Shown piece after piece: positions 37,658-46,642 of a DNA stretch of 64,000 bases. Under the pieces are notes generated by a model. The model worked only from the letters and a program-made list of their open reading frames with translations, was not told where the DNA came from and ran no database searches. The position numbers and the translations under genes were made by a program. Source of the stretch: Ruminiclostridium sufflavum DSM 19573 (lineage in GTDB: Bacteria; Bacillota; Clostridia; Acetivibrionales; DSM-1351); assembly GCF_003208175.1 (NCBI RefSeq), contig NZ_QKMR01000021.1, forward strand, positions 19,024 to 83,023, read 5' to 3'. The number at the start of each line of letters is the position of its first letter. Within the stretch, counting starts at the first letter, position 1.

Positions 37658-38554
37658 ATGAAAAAATACTTAGTTCTGATTACGGCAGTTTTAATGATTA
37701 TGGGGTTTATTTCAATATTTTATGTAAAGGGTGTGGAAAGTTATAAATTGAATAAAGGGTATATTAACTCGGAAGCAAATCCGGAAGTTATTTATAAATC
37801 AGGTCCGGCTCAGAAAGAGACGGCTGGGGCGAGCACCAAAAAGGAAAATACGGCGGCTAATGAAACTAAAGATAATGAAGGCAATTTGGGAGCAGCAGAA
37901 AGTTCGGCTGGGGATCCGGATTCTGAAGCAAAGAGGCAAATAGACCCGAATAAGCCCATGGTGGCACTGACTTTTGACGATGGACCTCATTATGAGAATA
38001 CTGATAATATATTGGATTCCTTGAAAAAGTATAACGGTGCGGCTACATTTTTTGTATTGGGCAGCAGAGCAGAAAAGAATAAGGAAGTAATTAAGCGTAT
38101 TGTCGAAGAGGGCAATCAAATAGGAAATCATACATATGACCATAAGCAGCTGACAAAGCTGAGCAGTACGGAAATAACGGAGGAATTGACAAGGACTTCG
38201 GATATAATACAGGATATAGCCAATATAAGGCCAGGCTTGATCAGACCTACATATGGCAGTGTCAATGATAATGTCAGAAATTATTCCAAGGAGCCTCTTA
38301 TATTATGGTCGATTGATACGTTGGACTGGAAAACCAAGGATAAAACCAAAATAGTTAATGAGGCATTAAAAAATGTAAAAGACGGGGATATTATTTTGAT
38401 GCACGATATATATAAAACCACAGCGATGGCGGCTGAGGTTATAATAAAGGAGCTGGATTCCAAAGGATATCAGCTGGTAACGATAGATGAGCTTTTTAAA
38501 GCAAGAGGGAAGGAACTGGAAAATGGAAAGGTTTACTCAAATGCTTATAAATAA
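37658..38554 (+). CDS. Membrane-anchored polysaccharide deacetylase (NodB domain)
   Basis: A 298-residue protein: a hydrophobic anchor/signal segment (residues 4-23), a low-complexity Ala/Glu/Lys/Thr linker (50-95), then a NodB homology domain. Motifs: LTFDDGPHY (catalytic Asp-107 and metal Asp-108), HTYDH (metal His-158 and His-162), RPTYGSVND and ILMHDIY (catalytic His). All residues for a zinc-dependent N-deacetylase of peptidoglycan or a related polymer are present, acting outside the membrane. ATG start behind AATAGGTG, a mediocre ribosome site. Confidence 0.9.
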   Translation: MKKYLVLITAVLMIMGFISIFYVKGVESYKLNKGYINSEANPEVIYKSGPAQKETAGASTKKENTAANETKDNEGNLGAAESSAGDPDSEAKRQIDPNKPMVALTFDDGPHYENTDNILDSLKKYNGAATFFVLGSRAEKNKEVIKRIVEEGNQIGNHTYDHKQLTKLSSTEITEELTRTSDIIQDIANIRPGLIRPTYGSVNDNVRNYSKEPLILWSIDTLDWKTKDKTKIVNEALKNVKDGDIILMHDIYKTTAMAAEVIIKELDSKGYQLVTIDELFKARGKELENGKVYSNAYK

Positions 38555-38701
38555 CAGCACAAATATTAAGCCGGCTTATACATAAAATACTGAAGCATAC
38601 TTTATCGGATTACTTGGTAAAACATAAATACAAAGGTATAATATATTATATGCAGGAGATATAATGTATATTAAAAATACATAAAGCAAAAGGATAAATT
38701 T

Positions 38702-39397
38702 ATGGATAATAAGATTCTGATAATAGAAGATGAGGACAGTATAAGAGGTTTTTTAAAAATAAATTATAAAAAGCATAATTTTATTGTCATTGAAGCAGCG
38801 ACAGGAGAAGAGGGGATTGCCAAAGCCAGAATTGAAAATCCGGAAATTGTACTATTGGATATTATGCTTCCGGGCATTGATGGCTTTCAGGTTTGCGAGA
38901 TCTTGAGAAAAGAGTTTTCTCATATGGGAATAATAATGCTTACTGCGAAGGGACAGGATATTGATAAGATTAAAGGCTTGGAAAACGGTGCGGATGACTA
39001 TGTTCTCAAGCCTTTTAATACAATGGAATTAATCCTGCGCACAAATTCATTGCTCAGGAGGCTTGGACAGAAGGATTCGGGAGAAAGAAATGACACCATA
39101 GACAGTGAGGTTTTCCAGCTTGATTATTATTCACAAAGAGTTTACAAGCATGGCAGGGAAATTTTGCTGACACCGAAGGAATTTCTCTTGTTGAAATTAT
39201 TCCTTCAAAATCAAAATAAGGCTTTTACAAGAGACGAGCTTTTGGATAAGGTATGGGGATATGATTTTGCAGGAGACACAAAGATAGTGGATGTGAATAT
39301 CAGGAGGCTCAGGAGCAAAATTGAGGACAAAAACTCGCAGACAATGTATATTGAGACAGTTTGGGGCACCGGTTACAGATGGAGAAAGGAAAATTAA
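38702..39397 (+). CDS. OmpR/PhoB-family response regulator
   Basis: A 231-residue regulator. Receiver domain with phospho-acceptor Asp-53 (LLDIMLPG), Thr-81 and Lys-103 (LKPF), then a winged-helix DNA-binding domain (TPKEFLLLKLFLQNQNKAFTRDELLDKVWG, VDVNIRRLRSKIED). It is immediately followed by its histidine kinase, with no gap. The ATG start has the site AAAGGAT nearby. Target genes are unknown; the linked lipoprotein suggests an envelope stress or cell-surface role. Confidence 0.94.
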   Translation: MDNKILIIEDEDSIRGFLKINYKKHNFIVIEAATGEEGIAKARIENPEIVLLDIMLPGIDGFQVCEILRKEFSHMGIIMLTAKGQDIDKIKGLENGADDYVLKPFNTMELILRTNSLLRRLGQKDSGERNDTIDSEVFQLDYYSQRVYKHGREILLTPKEFLLLKLFLQNQNKAFTRDELLDKVWGYDFAGDTKIVDVNIRRLRSKIEDKNSQTMYIETVWGTGYRWRKEN

Positions 39398-40840
39398 ATG
39401 ATCTTCACAAAACGGAATAAGGAAAATGCTCCTCCAAAAAGCATTAGAACCAGATTGATTTCAAACTTTATAATTGTCATACTTATCAGTGTATTGGTAT
39501 TTGAAGCAATGCTGATGTATTTCACGAGGTTTTACTTTTATAATAATGTGGAAAGCATTTTGACAAATCAAATCAGGACAACGGCTGATTTTTATACTCA
39601 ATACTATTCAAATGTGCCGCTGGACATTAATATAGTCGACAATGCCGAAATATTCTGGAAGCAGACAAAAGCGGAGGTTCAAATTGTCAAATTCTCAGGA
39701 GAGGTAATACTTGATTCTGAGGGAATTATTCATAAAGACTTGCTGAAAAGCGATGACTTTAAAGATGCGTTAAAAAACAAAAAAGGGGTTTGGAAAGGCA
39801 TAAGGGAGAGCAGTGGAGAGCGCATTATGGCGGTATCCTATCAATTGAAATCAGATACGGGAGCGGTTGGGGTTTTACGGTTTGTAACCTCCTTGGATGA
39901 AATTGATTCAATTATTATGTATATTTCCTTGATATTTATTTGCATAGGTGTTTTTGTAATTCTTATTGCTGTCATAATGAGCATTTTACTGGCTCACAGT
40001 ATTGTCCAGCCATTGAAAAGTGTAATGGGAGCGGCTGAATTAATGGCATCAGGAGATTTAAAAGTACGGGTTCACAAGGACAGAAATGATGAAATAGGAA
40101 AGCTTGCAGACACATTAAACTATATGGCCAAGGAAATACTGAACAGGGATAACGTCAAAAATGATTTTATATCTATGGTATCCCATGAGCTGAGAACCCC
40201 GCTGACCTCAATAAAGGGGTGGGCGGATACTATAATTGATGACGGCTTTAATGATAAAGAAATTCTTAATGATGGAATGAATATAATTACGAAGGAATGC
40301 GGCAGACTTGCAAAGATGGTTGAGGATTTGCTGGATTTTTCCCGTTTTATTTCGGGCAAGGATGAGTTGAAAAAGGAAAGAACTGATATTTCAGCTATCG
40401 TTGATTATGTCAAAAAGCAGATGAGTAAAAGAGCAGCAAAGGAGAAAATAAGCTTTAGTGCGGTTTATGACAATTTACCTGCAATATTTTTGGACAGAGA
40501 TAAAATAAAACAGGTTCTCATAAATCTGATAGGAAATTCGCTGCAGTTTACTCAGCCGGGAGGAAAAGTTCTGCTTAGGGTTTTTGAGGAGAAAAACAGT
40601 CTGGTTTTTCAGGTTGAAGACAATGGGTGCGGAATAAGTGATGAGGAGCTGCCTATGGTCAGGGAAAAATTCTTTAAGGGAAAAAACAGCAAATCCCAGA
40701 CAGGGCTTGGACTTGCAATATGCGATGAGATTATCAGGATGCACAACGGAAGCCTAAGTATAAAAAGTGAATTAAATGAAGGAACAGTAGTGGAAGTCAG
40801 ACTTCCGTATGACAGAGGTGAATATGAAACAAAAATTTAA
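39398..40840 (+). CDS. Membrane sensor histidine kinase
   Basis: A 480-residue kinase. First membrane helix at about 22-43, an extracellular sensor of about 130 residues, second helix at about 175-202, a HAMP linker, HisKA with MVSHELRTPLTSIKGW (phospho-His near 263) and a HATPase domain with NLIGNSLQF (N box), VEDNGCGISDEE (G1) and GLGLAICDEI (G2). It is the WalK/PhoR class partner of the preceding regulator. Its end overlaps the start of the lipoprotein gene by 17 bases. Confidence 0.94.
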   Translation: MIFTKRNKENAPPKSIRTRLISNFIIVILISVLVFEAMLMYFTRFYFYNNVESILTNQIRTTADFYTQYYSNVPLDINIVDNAEIFWKQTKAEVQIVKFSGEVILDSEGIIHKDLLKSDDFKDALKNKKGVWKGIRESSGERIMAVSYQLKSDTGAVGVLRFVTSLDEIDSIIMYISLIFICIGVFVILIAVIMSILLAHSIVQPLKSVMGAAELMASGDLKVRVHKDRNDEIGKLADTLNYMAKEILNRDNVKNDFISMVSHELRTPLTSIKGWADTIIDDGFNDKEILNDGMNIITKECGRLAKMVEDLLDFSRFISGKDELKKERTDISAIVDYVKKQMSKRAAKEKISFSAVYDNLPAIFLDRDKIKQVLINLIGNSLQFTQPGGKVLLRVFEEKNSLVFQVEDNGCGISDEELPMVREKFFKGKNSKSQTGLGLAICDEIIRMHNGSLSIKSELNEGTVVEVRLPYDRGEYETKI

Positions 40841-42305
40841 AAAGCTGTATTTGCTGCTGACAGGCGTGATTTTTTTATCCGTATTATTATCGGGGTGTTC
40901 AAGCTTGGAATTTAACATAGAGGAAACCATAAAACCGCCTGATAACGGGAATGTTGCTATTCAGGGTACATGGAGAATTGATAAGTATATATCAATTTTA
41001 AAGGGTCAAGGTGCTCTTGATGAAGATGAAGAAAGCAATAAAAATAAGTATATCGGCAAAGAGGCGGTATTTGACAATGAAATTGGTGTAATAGGAATAG
41101 ACGTATGTACAAATCCTGATTACAAAATAATCAGAACATCCGCCGACAGCTTTCTTAAAAGTACGTATCAGACTAATTGCAAGAGCTTGGGAATTAAAAA
41201 GGAAAAGGTTAATGTTGTCACTATATCAACTGCAAATAAGTTTTTTAACCAGCTTATTGTTACTGACGATATGACAGCCTATGTATATCTGGAAAATGGA
41301 TTTTTGGTTATGAAGAAAATATCTGATCTTGCGGACGAAAAAATAAAAAAAAGCAGTGTGGGAAAAGCGGAGGCAAATAACAGCAATGAGGAATTTGAGG
41401 AGGATCCGTTGCTGAGATCCGGAGTGCTGATGGGTATAAGGTCTGCGGATAATACATGCTGTACCATATGGATATATTCCAAAAACAGAGAAATAAAAGC
41501 GGTCAGCTACAGAGAGCAGCTTATGGTGCCCAGAGCCTACGGTTTCTGGGAGGCAGGAGTTATTCAGAATATGAATCAGAGCATATATGCCGAAGCCTTT
41601 GTAAATTCACATTTACAGGCTATACCCAGAAGCGGAAGCAAGGATAATATACTTTCAGATAAACCGGGGGCAAAAATTTTGTTTGTCGGTAATGACTATA
41701 TAGGTGTTGAGTACAATTCAAAGCTTAGTGTTATGCCTATGGACAATATAGGCGGGGGGAATTCGGTTTCGATTTCGGATGTTATTCTGGACAGTTCCTT
41801 TAATGTTTCAAATGAATTCACTCAATCCCGGCAGGCTTATATTTCCTCCCTTGACAGCGGCAAGCTGAAAAATATTATAGGTGAGCCGGATGAAAAGAAT
41901 TATACCCTGAAAAGGCGTAACGGACACTGGATTTTGAAGAGCAGATTGTACTTCAAGGAGGATTATGACGGTAAGAAATATGAGGATTTCGATTTGAATT
42001 TAGTGGTGCCGTCAACACTGATACATTATGATGAGATGGACATTCCCTGGAATAATATAAAGTCCAAGCTGCCTTGGACAACAGATGCTTACATGTCACC
42101 CAATAAGGATATCGCAATCCTTGTTTCACGCGACAGTCTGAATATTTATCCTGTCCAGAAGAGGAATATCATTAATAAGCAGCTTATGAAGATACCGTTG
42201 TCGGAGGGGGATTCTGTTGTCATGGCTGAATGGTCCGTGGGAAAGTATGCGGACATATGGGCAAGATTTGTTGATGGGATATTTACAGATATACAGGATA
42301 ATTAA
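40824..42305 (+). CDS. Unknown lipoprotein linked to the two-component system
   Basis: A 493-residue protein with a signal peptide and a lipobox LLSGC (lipidated Cys-25), so anchored on the outer face of the membrane. The mature part has no domain I know; it contains segments like IQGTWRIDKYISILKG near the start, suggesting a beta-rich domain, and long strand-rich stretches. The start is the ATG at 40824 behind AGAGGTG, overlapping the kinase gene by 17 bases. This coupling suggests it senses or modulates the kinase signal, as accessory lipoproteins of other kinases do, but that is inference. Confidence 0.8.
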   Translation: MKQKFKKLYLLLTGVIFLSVLLSGCSSLEFNIEETIKPPDNGNVAIQGTWRIDKYISILKGQGALDEDEESNKNKYIGKEAVFDNEIGVIGIDVCTNPDYKIIRTSADSFLKSTYQTNCKSLGIKKEKVNVVTISTANKFFNQLIVTDDMTAYVYLENGFLVMKKISDLADEKIKKSSVGKAEANNSNEEFEEDPLLRSGVLMGIRSADNTCCTIWIYSKNREIKAVSYREQLMVPRAYGFWEAGVIQNMNQSIYAEAFVNSHLQAIPRSGSKDNILSDKPGAKILFVGNDYIGVEYNSKLSVMPMDNIGGGNSVSISDVILDSSFNVSNEFTQSRQAYISSLDSGKLKNIIGEPDEKNYTLKRRNGHWILKSRLYFKEDYDGKKYEDFDLNLVVPSTLIHYDEMDIPWNNIKSKLPWTTDAYMSPNKDIAILVSRDSLNIYPVQKRNIINKQLMKIPLSEGDSVVMAEWSVGKYADIWARFVDGIFTDIQDN

Positions 42306-42433
42306 GCGAATTATTAATAGAAATAATTGTAATAATAGTTATAATGGAATAATATTAGATAAGCGGCAATTAAAAAACGGATTAGTTGAAAAAATCTTTG
42401 ATGCTATTACTAAACTGAAAGGCAGATAAAAGA

Positions 42434-44773
42434 ATGGTGGATTTAGAGGCTAGAAAAGAGAAAATAGTAGGATTTATGACAGAGGAGGCATACAAGCCTC
42501 TTTTATTGAAGGAATTAAGATTGATATTGGGGGTGCCCTCCGGTGATTATGAAACTTTCAATCAGGTAATTGAAGAGCTGGAAAGCGAAGGAAGAATATA
42601 TAAAACACGCGGAGACAGATATGGCATCCCTTCGAGATTAAATCTGGTTACGGGAAGAATTCAAGGGCATGAGCGGGGGTATGCTTTTCTCATTCCTGAT
42701 GATGATATGCTGGAGGATATATTTATTCCTGCTGACAGCCTTGGCGGGGCTATGCACAATGACAGGGCGGTAGCCAGAGTGAATAAAAAGAGCTCCTCTG
42801 ACAGAAGAATGGAAGGGGAGATCGTCAGGATACTTAAAAGGGCAAATGTTACGCTGGTAGGAACCTTTGAAAAGAGCATGAGCTTTGGATTTGTGGTTCC
42901 TGACAATAAAAGAATATCGGGAGATATCTTTGTATCCAAAAGCGGCTTCAACGGAGCCAAAAAGGGTCAGAAGGTGGTTGTTGAAATTGTCAAGTACCCT
43001 GAGCAAAGAAGAAACGCAGAAGGGAAAGTAATAGAAATATTAGGCGATAAGGATGATTTGGGAACAGACATACTTTCAATTATTAAAACCTATAATTTGG
43101 AGGAAGATTTCTCCGAGGAGGTTGTAAAGCAGATTGAGAAGATACCGGATACTGTATCGGAGGATATGATTAAGGGAAGACGGGATTTGAGAAGCCTGAG
43201 GATGGTGACAATTGACGGAGAAGATGCAAAGGACCTTGATGACGCGGTATCCGTTGAAATGCTTGATAACGGCAATTATAGGCTGGGAGTTCATATTGCG
43301 GATGTTACCAACTATGTAACTGAAAATTCTCCTCTTGATATAGAGGCTTTGAGAAGAGGAACCAGCGTTTATTTAGTTGACAGGGTAATACCCATGCTGC
43401 CGAGAAAGCTTTCAAACGGAATATGCAGCTTAAATCCGCAGGTTGACAGACTCAGCTTTACAGTTATGATGGAGATTGATACGGCTGGAAGGATTGTTAG
43501 CCATGATATATTTGAAAGCGTAATAAATATTGATGAACGAATGACATATACAAATGTATACAAAATATTGGCGGATAAGGATGAGGAGCTTATTAAAAGG
43601 TATAAGCAGTTAGTTCCTGATTTCGCCCTTATGCACGAGCTTGCACTTATTCTGAGAAAGAACAGATTTAAAAGGGGCGCAATAGATTTTGATTTCCCGG
43701 AGGCAAAGATTATTCTTAACGACAAGGGTAAACCGGTTGAAATCAAGAAGTACGAAATAACAATTGCAAATCAGATTATAGAGGAGTTTATGCTGATATG
43801 CAATGAAACGGTTGCGGAACATTTTTACTGGACGAATACGCCTTTTGTCTATAGAATTCATGAGAACCCTGATGAGGAAAAAATAGCCGCACTTAATGAA
43901 TTTGTTTATAATCTTGGGTATAGCATTAAGGGCATAAATAAAATTCATCCAAGAGCCTTGCAGGATTTGCTTGAGAAGGTGAAAGGGACAAAGCATGAAA
44001 GAATTATAAGCTCTGTTATGCTCAGGTCATTGCAGAAGGCAAAATACAGTGATGAAAGTGTAGGACATTTTGGCTTGGCGGCTAAATTTTACTGTCATTT
44101 TACTTCTCCTATCAGAAGATATCCTGATTTGATCATTCACAGGATAATGAAGCTGTATTTAAAAGGAGGTATGAGCGAGCAAAAGACAGAACAGCTTAAT
44201 GGTATTTTATCTGAAATAGCAAAACAGTGTTCAGAGAGAGAGAGGATGGCTGAAGAGGCAGAAAGGGAAACAGAGGACCTGAAGAAGGTTGAGTATATGA
44301 AGTCCCATGAGGGCGAAATATTTGAGGGAATTATCTCTAATGTAACCAATTTCGGAATGTTTATAGAATTGGAAAACACAATTGAGGGTCTTGTCCGGAT
44401 GAGCAGTATGGAAGACGATTATTACAACTACGATGACCGCCATTTCTGCCTTATTGGAGAGCGTACCCACAAAGTCTACAGAGTAGGTGATATTGTAAAG
44501 GTCTTACTGGCAAAGGCGGATGTATCTGCCAGAAAAATCGAATTTTTATTGGAGGAGTCCGATGAAAAGGAGGAGCCTGAAGATTTTGCACAGTATCCTG
44601 AAATTAACAAGACGAAAACCGTAAGAGGGCAGCAGGTCAGGGGCAAGGCAAAGGCAGATAGCAGTAAAGCTTATAAAAAACCTGCAAGGAAGAGAAAGGC
44701 TGTTGATAAGAAGGTATTAGAACAGATTTCAGGCAAGAGAAAAAGAAAAAAGAAGAAAAGCGATAAAATATAA
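42434..44773 (+). CDS. rnr: Ribonuclease R
   Basis: A 779-residue 3'-5' exoribonuclease. N-terminal winged-helix region (LLLKELRLILGVPSGDYETFNQVIEELESEG), cold-shock domains, RNB catalytic domain with the metal-binding TIDGEDAKDLDDAVSV, the conserved HFTSPIRRYPDLIIHR block, an S1 domain (GEIFEGIISNVTNFGMFIELEN) and a lysine/arginine-rich tail ending KRKRKKKKSDKI. It degrades structured RNA and helps in trans-translation quality control. In many Firmicutes smpB and ssrA follow; here neither is visible. The ATG start has a weak ribosome site (GGCAGATAAAAG). Confidence 0.96.
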   Translation: MVDLEARKEKIVGFMTEEAYKPLLLKELRLILGVPSGDYETFNQVIEELESEGRIYKTRGDRYGIPSRLNLVTGRIQGHERGYAFLIPDDDMLEDIFIPADSLGGAMHNDRAVARVNKKSSSDRRMEGEIVRILKRANVTLVGTFEKSMSFGFVVPDNKRISGDIFVSKSGFNGAKKGQKVVVEIVKYPEQRRNAEGKVIEILGDKDDLGTDILSIIKTYNLEEDFSEEVVKQIEKIPDTVSEDMIKGRRDLRSLRMVTIDGEDAKDLDDAVSVEMLDNGNYRLGVHIADVTNYVTENSPLDIEALRRGTSVYLVDRVIPMLPRKLSNGICSLNPQVDRLSFTVMMEIDTAGRIVSHDIFESVINIDERMTYTNVYKILADKDEELIKRYKQLVPDFALMHELALILRKNRFKRGAIDFDFPEAKIILNDKGKPVEIKKYEITIANQIIEEFMLICNETVAEHFYWTNTPFVYRIHENPDEEKIAALNEFVYNLGYSIKGINKIHPRALQDLLEKVKGTKHERIISSVMLRSLQKAKYSDESVGHFGLAAKFYCHFTSPIRRYPDLIIHRIMKLYLKGGMSEQKTEQLNGILSEIAKQCSERERMAEEAERETEDLKKVEYMKSHEGEIFEGIISNVTNFGMFIELENTIEGLVRMSSMEDDYYNYDDRHFCLIGERTHKVYRVGDIVKVLLAKADVSARKIEFLLEESDEKEEPEDFAQYPEINKTKTVRGQQVRGKAKADSSKAYKKPARKRKAVDKKVLEQISGKRKRKKKKSDKI

Positions 44774-44815
44774 ATAAAGGTTTACGAGGAAGAGTTATTC
44801 CGATGTAGGCAAAAC

Positions 44816-44847
44816 AAAAAGCGAGCGGTGTTAGCCTCTCGCTTTTC
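44816..44847. terminator. Bidirectional terminator between rnr and the Crh-like gene
   Basis: AAAAGCGAG / CTCGCTTTT hairpin with A-run and T-run, between the convergent ends at 44773 and 44860. Confidence 0.85.
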
Positions 44848-44859
44848 TGTCAAGCGCAG

Positions 44860-45087
44860 TTATATTATAAAACGCTTAATTTCTTCGCAGAAGTTTCCGC
44901 AATCTTCAACCTGAGTTTCCAGCTTAATAGGCTTGCTCAAATCAAGACTGAAAATACCCATAATTGACTTAGCGTCAACGATATAACGTCCTGATGACAA
45001 ATCAACATCAAAGTCATATTTGTTCACAATATTAACGAAATCCTTTACGTCATTGATAGATTTTAAAGAAATGTCAAATGTTTTCAT
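44860..45087 (-). CDS. HPr-like (Crh-type) protein lacking the PTS histidine
   Basis: A 75-residue protein with the HPr fold pattern. The regulatory-serine region is well kept (AKSIMGIFSLDL, corresponding to Ser-46, the HprK target). The segment that in HPr reads GIHARPA is here SINDVKD, so the phosphotransfer His-15 and Arg-17 are missing. It cannot carry PTS phosphate but could be phosphorylated by HprK and serve as a CcpA cofactor, like Crh of Bacillus. The start is the second Met (45087) or the first (45093), behind AAGGAGG. It has its own promoter. Confidence 0.85.
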   Translation of the reverse strand: MKTFDISLKSINDVKDFVNIVNKYDFDVDLSSGRYIVDAKSIMGIFSLDLSKPIKLETQVEDCGNFCEEIKRFII

Positions 45088-45137
45088 ATCCATCCTCCTT
45101 AATATATAAAAAACAGTATTACTAAATTTATACTTTA

Positions 45138-45166
45138 ATATTAACTGCTTTTTCTGGGATAGTCAA
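45138..45166 (-). promoter_or_regulatory. Promoter of the Crh-like gene
   Basis: On the minus strand TTGACT (45166-45161), 17 bases, TAATAT (45143-45138), about 45 bases before the start codon. Confidence 0.55.
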
Positions 45167-45321
45167 TTGGAAAAGCAGCGGAGCATGTGCCATTTTAGGT
45201 GAAAGTGTCGTGAAAGCCTTGAAATGTAAGGGATTGCTGCAATATTGTGCATATTAAACAAACTTTTAACCATGTTTTCATTCAATAATATGGTGCATCA
45301 GTTCTGTACATTAAATAATAG

Positions 45322-45352
45322 CCTTGTTTAAGTCCGGAACAGCTAAACAAGG
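45322..45352 (-). terminator. Hairpin after the zinc-ribbon protein gene
   Basis: CCTTGTTTA / TAAACAAGG, nine pairs with a 13-base loop, 18 bases after the minus-strand stop at 45370. The T-run is weak (CTATTATTT). Confidence 0.5.
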
Positions 45353-45369
45353 GGGGAGATATTCTGTTC

Positions 45370-45846
45370 TCAGGTTTTGTGAGAGCGTTTATATTCTGTT
45401 TCTGTCAATATACGCATGCCCCTGCTGGTGTAATAATCTTTAACCTTTGCTTTTAACATCACACTTGCCTGTTCGGAGATGTCCTCCCTGCGGTAAAAAA
45501 TTTTAGGAATTTTCCGGCCGGGTTTGCAGCGCTGATAGTATCTCCTTATAAGAAGCACCGCAAGACGAAAAAGAGACACAGCTGCAACTATGGCGCAGAA
45601 AGCACCCAGAACTGAAAAAATCCCGTCACCTGCCACCTTGAACCAAAGAAGCTGCATACCGATAAAAAACCATACGCCGGAGAAATCGTGGGCGGTATGC
45701 TTGCTGATGCAATCTGTGCAAAGTGGTTGACTGGCCTTTTCATAATTTATTTTAGAGATATTGCCAATACTGCTTGCTTCATAATTTCCTACATATACTG
45801 AAGCGAGATTATCGGTTTCTTTTTTACATATAAAACAATTTCCCAT
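45370..45846 (-). CDS. Unknown membrane protein with N-terminal zinc ribbon
   Basis: A 158-residue protein. Two CxxC pairs (Cys-4/Cys-7 in CFICKK and Cys-43/Cys-46 in LCTDC) form a likely zinc ribbon. Two hydrophobic helices follow at about 57-73 and 77-98, then a basic cytoplasmic tail of 60 residues (RRYYQRCKPGRKIPK...). No family recognised beyond this layout. It lies 14 bases downstream of the HAD phosphatase gene on the same strand and may be part of that operon. ATG start behind AAAGGAGAG. Confidence 0.7.
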   Translation of the reverse strand: MGNCFICKKETDNLASVYVGNYEASSIGNISKINYEKASQPLCTDCISKHTAHDFSGVWFFIGMQLLWFKVAGDGIFSVLGAFCAIVAAVSLFRLAVLLIRRYYQRCKPGRKIPKIFYRREDISEQASVMLKAKVKDYYTSRGMRILTETEYKRSHKT

Positions 45847-45859
45847 TTCAGTCTCTCCT

Positions 45860-46642
45860 TTATATTAGATGAAGTTTTAAAAGCGCTGAAGCGACACCAT
45901 CATGGTCTATTGTATCAGTGACGGCGTCAGCGGATTCCACAGCCAGTGTATGGGCATTTCCCATTGCAATGCCTGTTCCGCTTGCCCTCAGCATTCCCAA
46001 ATCATTGATACCGTCACCGAAAGCAACACTTTTTTTTATGTCAGCTCCAAGATAAGACATTACATGCCGAAGAGCAGTTTCTTTCGTGTGTTTCTTTGAT
46101 ATAAACTCAACAAATGTCCCGCTTTCATTGGGGATGATATCAAACCTTTTCGAAAGAGGCTCGGATATTATCCCGTAATTCTGATATAATGCAGGATGTA
46201 ATGTGAATTTCTGTATTTGCATATCTGACGAAATTTGGTTCGGAGCTGTAATTTCGGTTAATTCCCATGGTATTTTTCTTTCACCCGGAACTGTATATAT
46301 TTTGTTTACGCCCTCAAGTATTCCTGTAATATTCTGCTCAAGCATCTGCCTGACTATACCGGTCAACAAAGCTGTCTCCAGCACTGCATTAAAAAGCACA
46401 TTGCTGCCAAGCTCGATGCGTGAGCCTGCACCGCTTATAATTCCGTCAAAGCCTATGTCAAGAATAGAGGAGTATATGTCACATTTAGTTCTCGCAGTAC
46501 ATATAAAAAGCATATGCTTGTTTCTGCCCGCCTGCCGTAAGGCATCAATGACAGCCTTTGAGGGAGGGTTATCATTTTGTGCAAGAGTGCCGTCAATATC
46601 AAAAAACAAATAATGTCTGTTATCCATATCATTTAAACTCAT
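45860..46642 (-). CDS. Cof-type HAD-superfamily phosphatase
   Basis: A 260-residue sugar-phosphatase-like protein of the HAD superfamily. Motif I FFDIDGTLA (nucleophile and acid Asp), motif II FICTAR, and motif III/IV region KKSVAFGDGINDLGMLRASGTGIAMGNA. The large C2-type cap between residues 85 and 180 is typical of Cof/YidA proteins acting on sugar phosphates or nucleotides. Its start overlaps the FGGY kinase gene end by 14 bases. Likely role: dephosphorylating a product of this sugar locus. Confidence 0.88.
   Translation of the reverse strand: MSLNDMDNRHYLFFDIDGTLAQNDNPPSKAVIDALRQAGRNKHMLFICTARTKCDIYSSILDIGFDGIISGAGSRIELGSNVLFNAVLETALLTGIVRQMLEQNITGILEGVNKIYTVPGERKIPWELTEITAPNQISSDMQIQKFTLHPALYQNYGIISEPLSKRFDIIPNESGTFVEFISKKHTKETALRHVMSYLGADIKKSVAFGDGINDLGMLRASGTGIAMGNAHTLAVESADAVTDTIDHDGVASALLKLHLI

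Noticed and set aside
42217..42429. A 70-codon plus-strand frame before rnr
   Set aside because: It overlaps the end of the lipoprotein gene in another frame, has no ribosome site, and its tail is AT-rich gap sequence.
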